A stretch of DNA of 64,000 nucleotides from Micromonospora cathayae (GCF_028993575.1 NZ_CP118615.1:372001-436000), one strand, 5' to 3'; positions 1 through 9,433 are shown, numbered from the stretch's first letter. Numbers and translations are program-made. Notes: generated by a model not told the origin, from the letters alone.

Positions 1-46
1 CAGGTCCGTGTGCACGGCCGGAAGCGTAGGCGGACCGTACGACAGA

Positions 47-703
47 TCAGCCGCACAGGTTCGGCTGCGGGGCACCGACCGGGGCGAACCCGGACACCTT
101 CACCAGCGTCGCCCCCTCAGCCTCGGCACCCGCCAGGGCGACCCAGAGCACCTCGCCGGCGGGGATCAGGTCCGGGCGTACCGTGAAGGCCCGCTCCTGC
201 GGCCCCAGCGGCTCGCCGGTGATCGGGTTACGGCGGTCGCCGGGGTTCCCGGTCACCGGGGCGAACGCGTGGAACTCCGGGTAGTCCCGCACCGACGGTG
301 GTCCCGACGGCAGGGGGTGCGGCGGGGAGGGCAGCCGGGGCGCGGTGAGCACGTCCAGGCAGGCCGGGTCCGCGACCAGTTCGATGCGTACGCCGCGCTG
401 CTGGAGGTCCGCTTCGGCCTTCGCCACGTCGGCGGCGGTGATGCTGTACAGGACGACGGCGAGGCGGCCGTCCGGTTCCGACTCGATCGCGTACGCGGGG
501 TGGCCGGTGTTGCCGACCAGCGTGCCGGCGAGCAGGGCGGCGACGGCGGCGGTGAGGCCCCCGGCACCGGCCAGCAGCGCCCGGCGTCGACCGGGCGGCC
601 GGGCCGGCCCGGGGTCGGCGGCCGGCGGCAGCTCGGTGAGCAGTTCCTGGAGCAGCCGGTCCTCGAACCGGTTCGGGTCGGTGGGCCGGTCGGTGTCGGT
701 CAT
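47..703 (-). CDS. Membrane-anchored protein, putative partner of the adjacent ECF sigma factor
   Basis: A 218-residue protein of unknown family. It has a charged, Pro-rich cytoplasmic head (about residues 1-43), one hydrophobic membrane segment (about 44-66) and an exported C-terminal part with no motif I can name. Its ATG overlaps the TGA of the ECF sigma gene (ATGA), so the two are translationally coupled. Position, size and topology resemble the membrane-bound partners or anti-sigma-like proteins encoded after ECF sigma genes, but no zinc-type anti-sigma motif (HxxxCxxC) is visible. The regulatory role is therefore inference. Expression should follow the sigma gene. Confidence 0.7.
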   Translation of the reverse strand: MTDTDRPTDPNRFEDRLLQELLTELPPAADPGPARPPGRRRALLAGAGGLTAAVAALLAGTLVGNTGHPAYAIESEPDGRLAVVLYSITAADVAKAEADLQQRGVRIELVADPACLDVLTAPRLPSPPHPLPSGPPSVRDYPEFHAFAPVTGNPGDRRNPITGEPLGPQERAFTVRPDLIPAGEVLWVALAGAEAEGATLVKVSGFAPVGAPQPNLCG

Positions 704-1257
704 GGCGTCTCCACGGGGATCGAGTCGAGGGTGGACGGTGTGGCGCCGGCGGCCCGCAGGGCCCGGCGGGCCCGGAACAGCCGCACCCGGGCGGTGCCGG
801 GGCGGATGCCCAGGACCGCGGCCGCCGCCGAGACGGTGAGGTCGTCCAGGGCGACGAGTTCCAGTACCGCCCGTTCCTCCTCGGGCAGGAACTCCAGCCT
901 TGGATGCAGCCGGCGGGCGGCACGGGCCGCGTCGATCTGCTGCTCCAGCCGGCCGATGTCGTCCTCGTCGAGGTGGCGGCGGCCGGCCAGCCGCTGCTGT
1001 CGGGCCGCCTCCCGGGCCCGCGACCGGGCGTGGCTGGCGACGCAGTTGCGGGCGATGCCGTACAGCCAGGCGACCTCACCGCCGCGTTTCGGCCGGTACG
1101 ACGCCGCCGACTCGATGACCGCGCGGAACACCTCGGCGGTGACGTCCGCCGCGGTGTGCGGGTCGTCGACCCGGCGGGTGACGAAGCGCAGCACCGCGTC
1201 GACGTGGGCGCGGTAGAAGGCGGTGAACACCTCCGGGTCGGTCAACCGTCCGGTCAT
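700..1257 (-). CDS. ECF-type RNA polymerase sigma factor
   Basis: A 185-residue sigma-70 family protein of the short ECF group, directing RNA polymerase to a specific regulon. Region 2 covers about residues 9-80 (FYRAHVDAVLRFVTRRV, then AWLYGIARNCVASHAR). Region 4 covers about 122-170, with LPEEERAVLELVALDDLTV and the helix-turn-helix AAAVLGIRPGTARVRLFRAR. Region 3 is absent, as usual for ECF factors. The GTG/ATG choice is supported by the intact region 2 start. It heads a two-gene unit with the overlapping membrane protein, a common sigma/regulator layout. The signal it responds to cannot be read from sequence. Confidence 0.9.
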   Translation of the reverse strand: MTGRLTDPEVFTAFYRAHVDAVLRFVTRRVDDPHTAADVTAEVFRAVIESAASYRPKRGGEVAWLYGIARNCVASHARSRAREAARQQRLAGRRHLDEDDIGRLEQQIDAARAARRLHPRLEFLPEEERAVLELVALDDLTVSAAAAVLGIRPGTARVRLFRARRALRAAGATPSTLDSIPVETP

Positions 1258-1340
1258 GGCACTCCTCGAAGCGGCGTCTGGTACCCACCACTACTTGGTT
1301 CCGACCCCGCGAAGCGTTACCGCGCCGGGACGTACGCCGG

Positions 1341-2054
1341 TCAGGTGGGGGTGCCGCGCAGGTACGCCAGCACGGCCAGTACCCGGCGGTTGGTGTCGTC
1401 GCTGGGGGGCAGGTCGAGTTTGGCGAGGATGTTGCCGACGTGCTTGCCGACCGCCGCCTCCGTGACGTGCAGCTTCGCGGCGATCGCCGCGTTGGAGTGG
1501 CCCTCGGCGAGCAGCGCGAGGACGGTACGTTCCCGGGCGGTCAGGGTGGCCAGCGGGTCCCGCGTACGGCGCAGCAGGTGCCGGACCACGTCGGGGTCGA
1601 CGGCGGTGCCGCCGCCGACCACCCGGCGCAGCGTGGCGGCGAACTCGGCCACGTCGGCGACCCGGTCCTTGAGCAGGTAGCCGACGCGCCGGCCGTCGCC
1701 GCTGTCCAGCAGCGCCGAGGCGTACTCGGACTGCACGTACTGGCTGAGCACGACGACGGCGAGCGTGGGGTGGTGGGCGCGCAGGGCGACCGCGGCGCGC
1801 AGCCCGTCGTCGCGGTGGTCCGGCGGCATCCGGATGTCGGTGACCAGCAGGTCCGGTCGGTACGCCCCGACGGCGTCCCGCAGGGCCGGGGCCGAGCCGA
1901 CGGCGGCGACGACCTCGAAGCCGAACCGGGTCAGCAGGGCGACGAGGCCCTCCCGGAGGAGGACCTCGTCCTCGGCGAGCACGACGCGGGTCGGGACGGG
2001 GGTCTCGGCGTCGGTCTCGGCGAGGGTCTCGGCGTCGGTCTCGGCACGGGTCAC
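1341..2054 (-). CDS. NarL/LuxR-family two-component response regulator
   Basis: A 237-residue DNA-binding response regulator. The receiver domain (about residues 23-140) has the acidic pocket LAEDE and phospho-acceptor Asp73 in LLVTDIRMPP. A LuxR-type helix-turn-helix follows (about 170-230: LTARERTVLALLAEGHSNAAIA). The start is taken as the GTG at 2054, which overlaps the TGA of the upstream kinase (GTGA), so kinase and regulator are coupled. The N-terminal tail before the receiver contains a small internal duplication (AETDAET twice, from a 24-bp DNA repeat), unusual for this family. The open frame runs much further upstream, but that part is antisense-style shadow of the kinase gene. Confidence 0.9.
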   Translation of the reverse strand: MTRAETDAETLAETDAETPVPTRVVLAEDEVLLREGLVALLTRFGFEVVAAVGSAPALRDAVGAYRPDLLVTDIRMPPDHRDDGLRAAVALRAHHPTLAVVVLSQYVQSEYASALLDSGDGRRVGYLLKDRVADVAEFAATLRRVVGGGTAVDPDVVRHLLRRTRDPLATLTARERTVLALLAEGHSNAAIAAKLHVTEAAVGKHVGNILAKLDLPPSDDTNRRVLAVLAYLRGTPT

Positions 2055-3352
2055 GACGGGCACGGTAGTTCCACCCGGACCAGGGTGGGGCCGCCGTCGG
2101 GGCTGGACAGCAGCAGGCGTCCGTCCGCCGCGGCGACCCGGTCGGCGAGGCCGGTCAGCCCGGTGCCCCGGACCGGGTCCGCGCCGCCCCGGCCGTCGTC
2201 CTCGACCTCGACGACGAGGCGCTGGTCGGTCTGGGTGAGCCGGACGTCGGCGCGGGTCGCGTCGGCGTGCAGCGCGACGTTGTTCAACGCCTCGGACAGC
2301 ACGTAGTAGGCGGTGGTCTCCACCGGTTCCGGCAGCGGTCGGGGCAGGTCGGCGTGCACGGTGACCGGGATGGCGGTCTCGCCGGCCAACTGGCGGGCGG
2401 CCCCGGCCAGGCCCAGTTCGGTGAGCTGCTGAGGGCGGATGCCCTGCGCGATCCGCCGGAGCGTCACCATCAGCTCCTTGGCCTGCTCGTGGGCCATGGC
2501 GAGGGGGCCGGCGGCCGGCGAGTCGTCCGGTACGTCGAGGCGGGCCAGCCCGAGTTGGACGCTGAGGCTGGTCAGTCGGGGCTGTGCGCCGTCGTGCACG
2601 TCCCGTTCGATCCGGCGGCGTTCCGCCTCGTACGCGTCGACCAGCCGGGCCCGGGAGCGGGTGACCTCGCGCAGTGCCGACGGGTCGGCCGGCGGTCCGC
2701 TGAGCAGCCAGCGGGCGACGGTGGCCTGGCCGGCGGCGAGCAGCCCGGCCAGGTAGCAGAGCACGGGCACGAACAGGGCTGCCCCGATCGCGTACGGCAC
2801 CGCCTCGCGGGGCGTCCCCACCGTCGTCCACACCAGGATCATGTCGTCGCTGCCGGTCACCAGCCAGGGACTGGCGACCAGGGTCAGGTCGAGCAGCACC
2901 AGCACCAGGAACGTCCAGTACGCGACCGGCACCACGGCACCCAGCCAGCCCGCGTAGGCGACCTCCCGCCAGGCGGCGGCGCTGGTGTACCGGGCGGCGA
3001 GGCCGGCCAGCAGGTCCCCGGCGATCAGGCGTCGGGCGGGCGGCAGCGGGCGGGCGTCGACCAGGCCCAGCCGCCAGCGTTCGAACGCGGCGACCGGGGC
3101 GCTGACCAGCGGGGCGGCGGCGAGCAGGGCCAGCCCGGCGAGGGTGAGGAAGACGACGACGGGCAGTTCGACCGGCCGGCCCTGCCGGGCCGCGTTGACC
3201 ACCGCCACCGCCGGGGCCACCACGACGAGCAGGCCGGACGTCAGGACCGCCGCGACCGGCACGGTGGTGCCGGCGTAGGCCAGTGCCCGCCACGGCCACC
3301 AGGAGATCAGGTATCGGGGCCGGCGCAGCGCCGCCGGCAGGTTCGTGGTCAT
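2051..3352 (-). CDS. Sensor histidine kinase (HisKA_3 type), partner of the downstream regulator
   Basis: A 433-residue membrane kinase. Several hydrophobic segments occupy about residues 25-90 and 130-215. The dimerisation/phospho-acceptor helix follows with His253 in ERRRIERDVHDGAQ. A HATPase domain has an N-box (SEALNNVALHA) and G-box (DDGRGG, then GTGLTGLADRV). This is the NarL-group kinase architecture, and the NarL-type regulator follows with a 4-bp overlap. The stimulus is unknown and there is no large extracellular sensor domain. A near-perfect palindrome lies just upstream (3409-3426) and may be the operator of this pair. Confidence 0.9.
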   Translation of the reverse strand: MTTNLPAALRRPRYLISWWPWRALAYAGTTVPVAAVLTSGLLVVVAPAVAVVNAARQGRPVELPVVVFLTLAGLALLAAAPLVSAPVAAFERWRLGLVDARPLPPARRLIAGDLLAGLAARYTSAAAWREVAYAGWLGAVVPVAYWTFLVLVLLDLTLVASPWLVTGSDDMILVWTTVGTPREAVPYAIGAALFVPVLCYLAGLLAAGQATVARWLLSGPPADPSALREVTRSRARLVDAYEAERRRIERDVHDGAQPRLTSLSVQLGLARLDVPDDSPAAGPLAMAHEQAKELMVTLRRIAQGIRPQQLTELGLAGAARQLAGETAIPVTVHADLPRPLPEPVETTAYYVLSEALNNVALHADATRADVRLTQTDQRLVVEVEDDGRGGADPVRGTGLTGLADRVAAADGRLLLSSPDGGPTLVRVELPCPS

Positions 3353-3408
3353 GGCGTCACGCTATGGCGGTGGCGGGGCCCGTCCCAGCCGGCTGGGCCT
3401 ACTACCGG

Positions 3409-3426
3409 GGTAGGGCCAGCCCTACC
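3409..3426. promoter_or_regulatory. Palindrome upstream of the kinase/regulator operon
   Basis: GGTAGGG-CCAG-CCCTACC is an inverted repeat with 7-bp arms, embedded in a longer imperfect dyad (CTACCGGGGTAGGG on the left, CCCTACCGTAG on the right). It lies 57 bp upstream of the kinase ATG, where a promoter operator is expected. Response regulators of this family often bind their own promoter at such dyads. Autoregulation is inference. Confidence 0.45.
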
Positions 3427-3555
3427 GTAGACCAGCGTCGGCGCATACCCGGCGTGAAGATTGCTAGGCGCTGGCGACGGCCTGGATCTTGAGCCGAGCG
3501 GCAGGACAACGGTGACCGGGAGCCGACGGACGCCGGCTGCGGGAGCGGGCCCGGT

Positions 3556-3951
3556 CTACAGCCCGATGGTCCGAACCCGCTGCCCGCACAGCTTGACGAT
3601 GTCATCGACATCGGATGTCAGCACGGCCACCGGCGCGGGTAGCCGCAACGCCACCTCGGCGACCATGGCATCAATGGCGTACCGGTGCCCGTGCAGCCCC
3701 GCCGCTTTCAACAGCCCCACACTACGACGGGCGCTTTCCTTCGTCACCGCCTCCACTCGGACCCGGGACAGCAGCCAGGTCAGCCTGGCGACGTCCACAC
3801 CGGAGTGGGAGACCTCGATGATCGTGGCGGCCGACATGGCAAGATCGACGCCATCGCGCTCTGCCTGCTCCAGCAGTCGCATCACCGTGCGATCCCGTTC
3901 GATCCACATCGCGAAGCCTTGCGAGTCGAGCACCAGCGACTCCAGGCTCAC
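3556..3951 (-). CDS. vapC: VapC-type PIN-domain toxin (ribonuclease)
   Basis: A 131-residue PIN-domain protein, normal length for a VapC toxin that cleaves RNA and is held inactive by its antitoxin. The acidic metal-binding residues are visible: Asp9 (LVLDSQ), Glu46 (IIEVSHS), Asp94 (YAIDAMVAEVA) and Asp114 (VLTSDVDDI). It overlaps the stop of the upstream antitoxin by 4 bp, the usual vapBC arrangement. The gene looks intact. It sits in a patch of clearly lower GC than its flanks, beside a second toxin-antitoxin locus, which suggests horizontal acquisition. The RNA target cannot be predicted. Confidence 0.85.
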   Translation of the reverse strand: MSLESLVLDSQGFAMWIERDRTVMRLLEQAERDGVDLAMSAATIIEVSHSGVDVARLTWLLSRVRVEAVTKESARRSVGLLKAAGLHGHRYAIDAMVAEVALRLPAPVAVLTSDVDDIVKLCGQRVRTIGL

Positions 3952-4187
3952 GCCGCGCGTCCGATCTCCTCGGCTCCGTACAGGAGCGCCCGAGCCTCGG
4001 CCATCTCCTCGTCAGTGAACGCCCCGAACTCGCCCTGGTAGCTATCCAACTCCTCGCGGAGGAGCCTGCGCCGCTCCGCCCGCTCGGCCAGTTCGGTGAG
4101 GTAGCCGGAGACGTTGTCGGTGTGTGTCTTCATGCTCTCCAGCAACTCTGCCGGCAGCGTGATCGTGACCTTCTTCGTCCTCGCCAT
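3948..4187 (-). CDS. vapB: VapB-like antitoxin with ribbon-helix-helix N terminus
   Basis: A 79-residue protein. The N terminus (ARTKKVTITLPAELLESMK) is a ribbon-helix-helix DNA-binding signature. The remainder is acidic and helical, suited to wrap the PIN toxin. It precedes vapC with a 4-bp overlap, so the two form one autoregulated operon, as known for the family. The ATG start is supported by the RHH motif beginning within a few residues. Assignment to VapB rests on context plus the RHH motif, since antitoxins of this type diverge fast. Confidence 0.8.
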   Translation of the reverse strand: MARTKKVTITLPAELLESMKTHTDNVSGYLTELAERAERRRLLREELDSYQGEFGAFTDEEMAEARALLYGAEEIGRAA

Positions 4188-4229
4188 CTAACGACCATAC
4201 CACGGTGTTACCGCCGCGAGTCCCGCCAT

Positions 4230-4259
4230 TCAGACGTCGAAGCGGAACTCCACCACGAC
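4230..4259 (-). repeat. Second copy of the ychF 3' end (att-like direct repeat, distal copy)
   Basis: Read on the minus strand, this stretch encodes VVEFRFDV plus a stop, almost identical to the last codons of ychF (VVEFRFNV plus stop). AAGCGGAACTCCACCACG (4240-4257) is identical in both copies, and about 25 of 28 positions match. The copies are direct repeats about 607 bp apart and enclose higA and the higB remnant. Displaced gene ends like this are typical of integration into the 3' end of a gene. No integrase gene is present between them. Confidence 0.7.
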
Positions 4260-4297
4260 AGTTGCCGACCATCGATGGAACCGACCATCGCCGGTGT

Positions 4298-4603
4298 TCA
4301 CGCCGCGCGGAGCGGCCGGATGCTGTCGAGCGCGTCGCCGAGTGCGTCCTTCTCGATCTCGAGGTCGTACCGGTTCTGCAGGTTGATCCAGAACAGGTCC
4401 GTCGTGCCGAAGTAGCGTGCGAGACGGAGGGCGGTGCCAGCCGTGATACGCCGCTTGCCGTGGACGATCTCGTTGATCCGCCGCGGCGGGACGCCGATGT
4501 CCACCGCCACCTTGTGCTGGGTGATCCCGAGCGGCGTGATGAAGTCCTCCATGAGCACCTCGCCCGGATGGATCGGGGCCAACTTTCCCACCTCGTTCAC
4601 CAC
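4298..4603 (-). CDS. higA: HigA-family antitoxin (XRE-type helix-turn-helix)
   Basis: A 101-residue HigA-type addiction-module antitoxin. It has the family opening [13 protein letters not shown], then a Cro/XRE helix-turn-helix (about residues 25-60: [30 protein letters not shown]) and the conserved [16 protein letters not shown]. It represses its own operon and neutralises HigB in intact systems. The start is a GTG at 4603, three bases after the stop of the higB remnant, with AGAGGTG upstream. Because higB is broken, this is an orphan antitoxin. It lies inside the duplicated ychF-end repeats. Confidence 0.9.
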   Translation of the reverse strand: MVNEVGKLAPIHPGEVLMEDFITPLGITQHKVAVDIGVPPRRINEIVHGKRRITAGTALRLARYFGTTDLFWINLQNRYDLEIEKDALGDALDSIRPLRAA

Positions 4604-4606
4604 CTC

Positions 4607-4826
4607 TCAGTGGTAGTCCACGATCTCGACGTCCTCGGGACCAGTGTCGGTCCAGACGAAGCAGATCCGCCACTGGTCGTTGATCCGGATGCTGTGTGGC
4701 CGACCCGGTCGCCTCTGAGCGCCTCCAGACGATTGCCGGGCGGGACACGAAGATCATCAAGAGTCACTGCGGCGTCGAGGATCGCAAGCTTCCTCAGGGC
4801 CGGCCGGACGACCCGGGAAGCAGGAC
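4607..4826 (-). pseudogene. higB: higB toxin remnant, 5'-truncated and frameshifted
   Basis: Two minus-strand frames together spell most of a HigB/RelE-type toxin. The upstream frame reads ...[31 protein letters not shown]. The downstream frame continues [16 protein letters not shown] and VEIVDYH, then stops three bases before higA. The join falls at a CA-dinucleotide run (about 4693-4698). Removing one CA restores a continuous reading, so slippage is the likely lesion. The family N terminus and start codon are missing: an in-frame stop lies about ten codons before LRKLA, right at the ychF junction. No functional toxin can be made. Confidence 0.8.
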
Positions 4827-4836
4827 GTTAATAACG

Positions 4837-5922
<1,086 letters not shown>

Positions 5923-6004
5923 GACGAGCCAGCTTACGCCGCTGCCGTCAGCCGGTGCCCGCCGGCCGCCACCGTCGGGTGGTGGCGGGCCGGGCGGGTC
6001 GCGG

Positions 6005-6739
6005 TCAGCTCAGCAGGCGGGTGGGGATCGGGGTCTCGGTGACCGTGCCGTCCTCGCCCCGGCGCACCTCGTACGCCGACACGCCCTCCCGGTCCGCGAC
6101 CGCCTCGACCAGCGTGGTCCCCCGGTAGACCAGCCCCACGCCGTCGTCGGTGCAGTGCGCCGTCGGGATGGTGCCGGCACCCACCAGCTTGTGGATCAGC
6201 GGCCGGCGCTGCGCCTCACTGTTGTAGTGCACCCCGTTGCCGTACGGCAGCAGCCCCAACCCGGCGGTGAACGGACGCAGCGTGGGACCGAAGCTGTCCG
6301 TGGTGCCGCCGACGTGCCAGCAGAGCGACCCGGCGGACACCCCGCCCAGCACCACGCCGGCCTCCCAGCACTCCCGCAGGATCTCGTCGAGCCCGTGCAC
6401 CCGCCACACCGCGACCAGGTTGGCGACGCTGCCGCCGCCGACCCAGACGACGTCCTGGGCGAGCAGGTGGGCGCGGATGTCCTCGACGTTCGGCATCGGG
6501 AACAGGTTCAGGTGGGACAGCCGGAACCGGGTGCCGGCGAACGCCCCGTACAGGGCGGTGAGGGTGGTCGGCTGGTCCCCCTCGGCCTGCCCGAGGTAGC
6601 AGATCCTCGGCTCCGGCCCGGCCTGGGCCAGCTCCGCCGCCAGGTCGAAGATCGGCCCGGGACGCCAGTCCCACGGGCCGCGACGGCGGCTGAAGAAACC
6701 GATGCTGGTGGCGAGTATGGTGGGTTCGCTGGCAGGCAC
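6005..6739 (-). CDS. Peptidase E-like Ser hydrolase (class I GATase-like fold)
   Basis: A 244-residue protein of the peptidase S51/PepE group, which cleaves Asp-X dipeptides or related substrates in the cytoplasm. The nucleophile elbow GGVSAGSLCW contains Ser135, and GNGVHYN supplies the likely catalytic His171. The GGGS turn (VVWVGGGSVANL) is also present. The GTG start at 6739 is chosen because GGAGGG lies about ten bases upstream; longer reading of the frame overlaps the next gene and is not family-like. The gene lies upstream of ychF in the same direction with an 82-bp gap. Confidence 0.85.
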   Translation of the reverse strand: MPASEPTILATSIGFFSRRRGPWDWRPGPIFDLAAELAQAGPEPRICYLGQAEGDQPTTLTALYGAFAGTRFRLSHLNLFPMPNVEDIRAHLLAQDVVWVGGGSVANLVAVWRVHGLDEILRECWEAGVVLGGVSAGSLCWHVGGTTDSFGPTLRPFTAGLGLLPYGNGVHYNSEAQRRPLIHKLVGAGTIPTAHCTDDGVGLVYRGTTLVEAVADREGVSAYEVRRGEDGTVTETPIPTRLLS

Positions 6740-6767
6740 GGGCCTTCCCTCCGGTCGGGGTCGGCGA

Positions 6768-7298
6768 TCATCCTGCCGTACCGGCGGACCACCGCACACC
6801 CCCGGACCGCAGCACCCCGTCCGCCCCGAACCCCGCCCCCACCGCCGGGTCGAACTCCGGCAGCGCACCGGGCGGCAGTTCGCTCGCGGCGGCCAGCGGC
6901 AGGGCGAACCGGTCCCCGGCGGCCGGCGGTGCCGCGTACGACTCGCCGAGCATCCAGCGCACCTCGTCCGGCGTCCAGCCGAGGCCGGCCCGGGCGGCGA
7001 TCTCCCCGACCAGCCGGCGACCCACCCGGATGTCGTCGTCGTAGAACCGCAGGCACCAGTGGTGTGCCCACATGCCCAACGCCCGCAGCCCGGCGGCGTC
7101 CAGCGACCGGACCAGCCGGCCACAGGCGGTCGCCCCGAACTCCCGGCCCGGGGCGGCGGCGCGGTCCCGCTCGATCGCCCCCACGGCGGCCGGCCCGACC
7201 GCCCGCATCCGGTCGTAGAAACCCTGCACCACGGTCCGATCCAGCCCGGCGGGCGCGGACCGCGCCCCCACCCGCTCCGGCCCGGCCACGCTTCCCAT
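6768..7298 (-). CDS. Conserved-looking protein of unknown function
   Basis: I do not recognise this 176-residue protein. It has no signal peptide or membrane segment. The central part is Trp/His/Arg-rich (LGMWAHHWCLRFYDDDIRVGRRLV) followed by a helix pair (GLGWTPDEVRWMLGESYA), which suggests a compact helical cytoplasmic fold. The ATG at 7298 has AAGGGG nine bases upstream; an earlier ATG would add a Gly-rich low-complexity tail. It is divergent from the ada-alkA gene and 28 bp upstream of the peptidase gene, so the two may be co-transcribed. Confidence 0.6.
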   Translation of the reverse strand: MGSVAGPERVGARSAPAGLDRTVVQGFYDRMRAVGPAAVGAIERDRAAAPGREFGATACGRLVRSLDAAGLRALGMWAHHWCLRFYDDDIRVGRRLVGEIAARAGLGWTPDEVRWMLGESYAAPPAAGDRFALPLAAASELPPGALPEFDPAVGAGFGADGVLRSGGVRWSAGTAG

Positions 7299-7439
7299 CG
7301 ACGCACCCCTTCTTGACTTGGCCCCGGGACGGTACCCGCCCCCTCCGACACTTCCGCCGCCGAGGCTCCCCACCCCGCCGTGCGGCCAGGTCCGATTCCC
7401 GCGAGCCGGACGGGCCGTTCACCGGGCAGGATCGGAGGC

Positions 7440-8882
7440 GTGGAGTTGGACTTCGAACGGTGCTACCGGGCGGTCGACAGCCGTGACCAGCGGTTCGACG
7501 GCTGGTTCTACACCGGCGTGACCTCGACCGGGATCTACTGCCGGCCGTCCTGTCCGGCGGTGACCCCGAAACGGCACAACGTCCGGTTCTTCCCGTCGGC
7601 CGCCGCCGCCCAGGGCGCCGGACTGCGCGCCTGCCGCCGGTGCCGGCCGGACGCCGCGCCCGGCTCACCGGAGTGGGACGTCCGCGCCGACGTGGTGGGG
7701 CGGGCGATGCGGCTGATCGCCGACGGGGTGGTGGACCGGGACGGGGTTCCCGGGCTCGCCGCCCGGCTCGGCTACACCGACCGGCACCTGCACCGGATGC
7801 TGCACGCCGAGCTGGGTGCCGGCCCGTTGGCGCTGGCCCGGGCCCAGCGGGCGCAGACCGCCCGGCTGCTGATCGAGACGACCGGGCTGGGGCTGGCGGA
7901 GATCGCCTTCGCCGCCGGCTTCGGCAGCGTCCGGCAGTTCAACGACACGGTCCGCGAGGTCTTCGCGCGCACCCCGTCCGAGCTGCGGGCCGCCCGGGGG
8001 CGGGGGCCGGCGGCGGGCGGGCCCGGAACGATCACGGTACGGCTGGCGTACCGGCCGCCGTGGCACGCCGCGTCCCTGCTGGAGTTCCTCACGCTGCGGG
8101 CGTTGCCCGGGGTCGAGGAGGTGCGCGACGGGACGTACCGCCGGGGGTTGTGCCTGCCGCACGGCCCCGGCGAGGTGGCGCTGACCCCGGCGACCGGGCA
8201 CGTGGCCGCCACGTTCCGCCTGGCGGACCTGCGGGACCTGGCCCCGGCGGTGGCCCGCTGCCGCCGCCTGCTCGACCTGGACGCCGACCCGGTCGCCGTC
8301 GACCAGACGTTGGGCGCCGATCCGGCCCTGGCCGCGGTGGTCGACGCCGAGCCGGGCGTCCGCCTGCCCCGGGCGATCGACGGCTTCGAGACGGCCGTCC
8401 GGGCCGTGGTCGGCCAGCAGGTCTCGGTCACCGCCGCCCGCACCACCCTGATCCACCTCCTCACCCCGCCCACCGGTGGTCCTCCCGCCGGGGACGGGTT
8501 GCGGGGGTTTCCCGGGGCGGCGGAGGTGCTGCACGCGGTGGACGGGACGGCGGGCGGGATGCCGGCCCGACGGCGGGAGACGATCCGGGCGCTGGCCCGG
8601 GCGGTCGTCGACGGCCGGCTGGACCTCGCACCGGGCGGGGACCCGGCGGAGACCCGCCGGCAGCTGCTCACACTGCCCGGCATCGGCGAGTGGACCGCCG
8701 GCTACGTCGCCATGCGCGGGCTCGGTGACCCGGACGTCTTCCTCCCCACCGACCTGGCGGTCCGCCGGGGCGCGCGCGCCCTCGGCCTCCCCGACGACCC
8801 GAAAGAACTCGACGCGTACGCACAGCGCTGGCGGCCCTGGCGCTCGTACGCGGTGATCCGACTCTGGAGAGCAGCAGCATGA
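7440..8882 (+). CDS. Ada (methylphosphotriester sensor)-AraC-AlkA fusion protein
   Basis: A 480-residue adaptive-response protein joining three parts. The Ada N-terminal zinc domain (residues 1-75) has Cys34, Cys38, Cys65 and Cys68 with exactly the Ada spacing (4, 27, 3); Cys34 is the expected methyl acceptor from phosphotriesters. An AraC-type helix-turn-helix covers about 85-185. An AlkA-like 3-methyladenine glycosylase covers about 195-480, with helix-hairpin-helix LTLPGIGEWTAGYVAMRG and catalytic Asp438 in FLPTDLAVRRG. It should sense alkylation, activate repair genes and excise bases. ogt follows with a 4-bp overlap, replacing the C-terminal Ada domain. The GTG start gives the standard Ada beginning. 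Confidence 0.93.
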   Translation: MELDFERCYRAVDSRDQRFDGWFYTGVTSTGIYCRPSCPAVTPKRHNVRFFPSAAAAQGAGLRACRRCRPDAAPGSPEWDVRADVVGRAMRLIADGVVDRDGVPGLAARLGYTDRHLHRMLHAELGAGPLALARAQRAQTARLLIETTGLGLAEIAFAAGFGSVRQFNDTVREVFARTPSELRAARGRGPAAGGPGTITVRLAYRPPWHAASLLEFLTLRALPGVEEVRDGTYRRGLCLPHGPGEVALTPATGHVAATFRLADLRDLAPAVARCRRLLDLDADPVAVDQTLGADPALAAVVDAEPGVRLPRAIDGFETAVRAVVGQQVSVTAARTTLIHLLTPPTGGPPAGDGLRGFPGAAEVLHAVDGTAGGMPARRRETIRALARAVVDGRLDLAPGGDPAETRRQLLTLPGIGEWTAGYVAMRGLGDPDVFLPTDLAVRRGARALGLPDDPKELDAYAQRWRPWRSYAVIRLWRAAA

Positions 8883-9385
8883 TCGATTACGCCACGACGG
8901 ACACCCCGGCCGGACCGTTCACCGTCCTCGTCGACACGGACGGGGCGGTACGGGCGGCCGGGTTCGGCACCGACGCCCCGGCGTTGCTGGCACTGACCCA
9001 CCCGACCCTGCGCGAACCACTACGGGAGCGGGCCGAGCTGGGGGCGGTGACCGGGGCGGTGGCCGCGTACCTGGCCGGCGACCTCACCGCCATCGACGCG
9101 GTGCCGGTACGCCAGCACACCGACGGAATGTTCATGGCGCACGCCTGGCAGGTGCTGCGCGACGTCAAGCCGGGTGACCCGGTCACGTACACCGCCTTCG
9201 CCGCGCTCGCCGGCCGGCCGGCGGCGGTCCGGGCCGCCGCAGCGGCCTGCGCGCGCAACGCCGCCGCGCTGTTCGTCCCCTGCCACCGGGTGCTACGTAC
9301 CGACGGGAGTCTGGGCGGCTACCGGTGGGGGCTGGACGTGAAGAAGTGGCTTCTCGGTCATGAACGGCCGTTGACGGCAAGTTGA
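8879..9385 (+). CDS. ogt: Methylated-DNA--protein-cysteine methyltransferase
   Basis: A 168-residue O6-alkylguanine-DNA alkyltransferase that removes alkyl groups in a suicide reaction. The active site PCHRV contains Cys135, and the DNA-binding helix-turn-helix is AGRPAAVRAAAAACARN. The usual Asn-Pro after the recognition helix reads Asn-Ala here. The ATG overlaps the stop of the Ada-AlkA gene (ATGA), so sensor/glycosylase and methyltransferase are made together. An AT-poor 48-bp gap separates it from the ABC exporter gene. Confidence 0.95.
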   Translation: MIDYATTDTPAGPFTVLVDTDGAVRAAGFGTDAPALLALTHPTLREPLRERAELGAVTGAVAAYLAGDLTAIDAVPVRQHTDGMFMAHAWQVLRDVKPGDPVTYTAFAALAGRPAAVRAAAAACARNAAALFVPCHRVLRTDGSLGGYRWGLDVKKWLLGHERPLTAS

Positions 9386-9433
9386 CCGTAGAACGGCCGC
9401 CAAGAAAGTGACGTTAGCCGATACCGTCGGGGG

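Noticed and set aside
8..1216. Long plus-strand frame over the ECF sigma factor and its partner
   Set aside because: It is antisense to two recognisable genes, has Arg/Gly-rich composition typical of shadow frames in very GC-rich DNA, and has no family motif.
4230..4760. 176-residue minus-strand frame ending in the YchF-like tail
   Set aside because: It overlaps higA in another frame. Only its last residues matter, as the duplicated ychF end; the rest is not protein-like.
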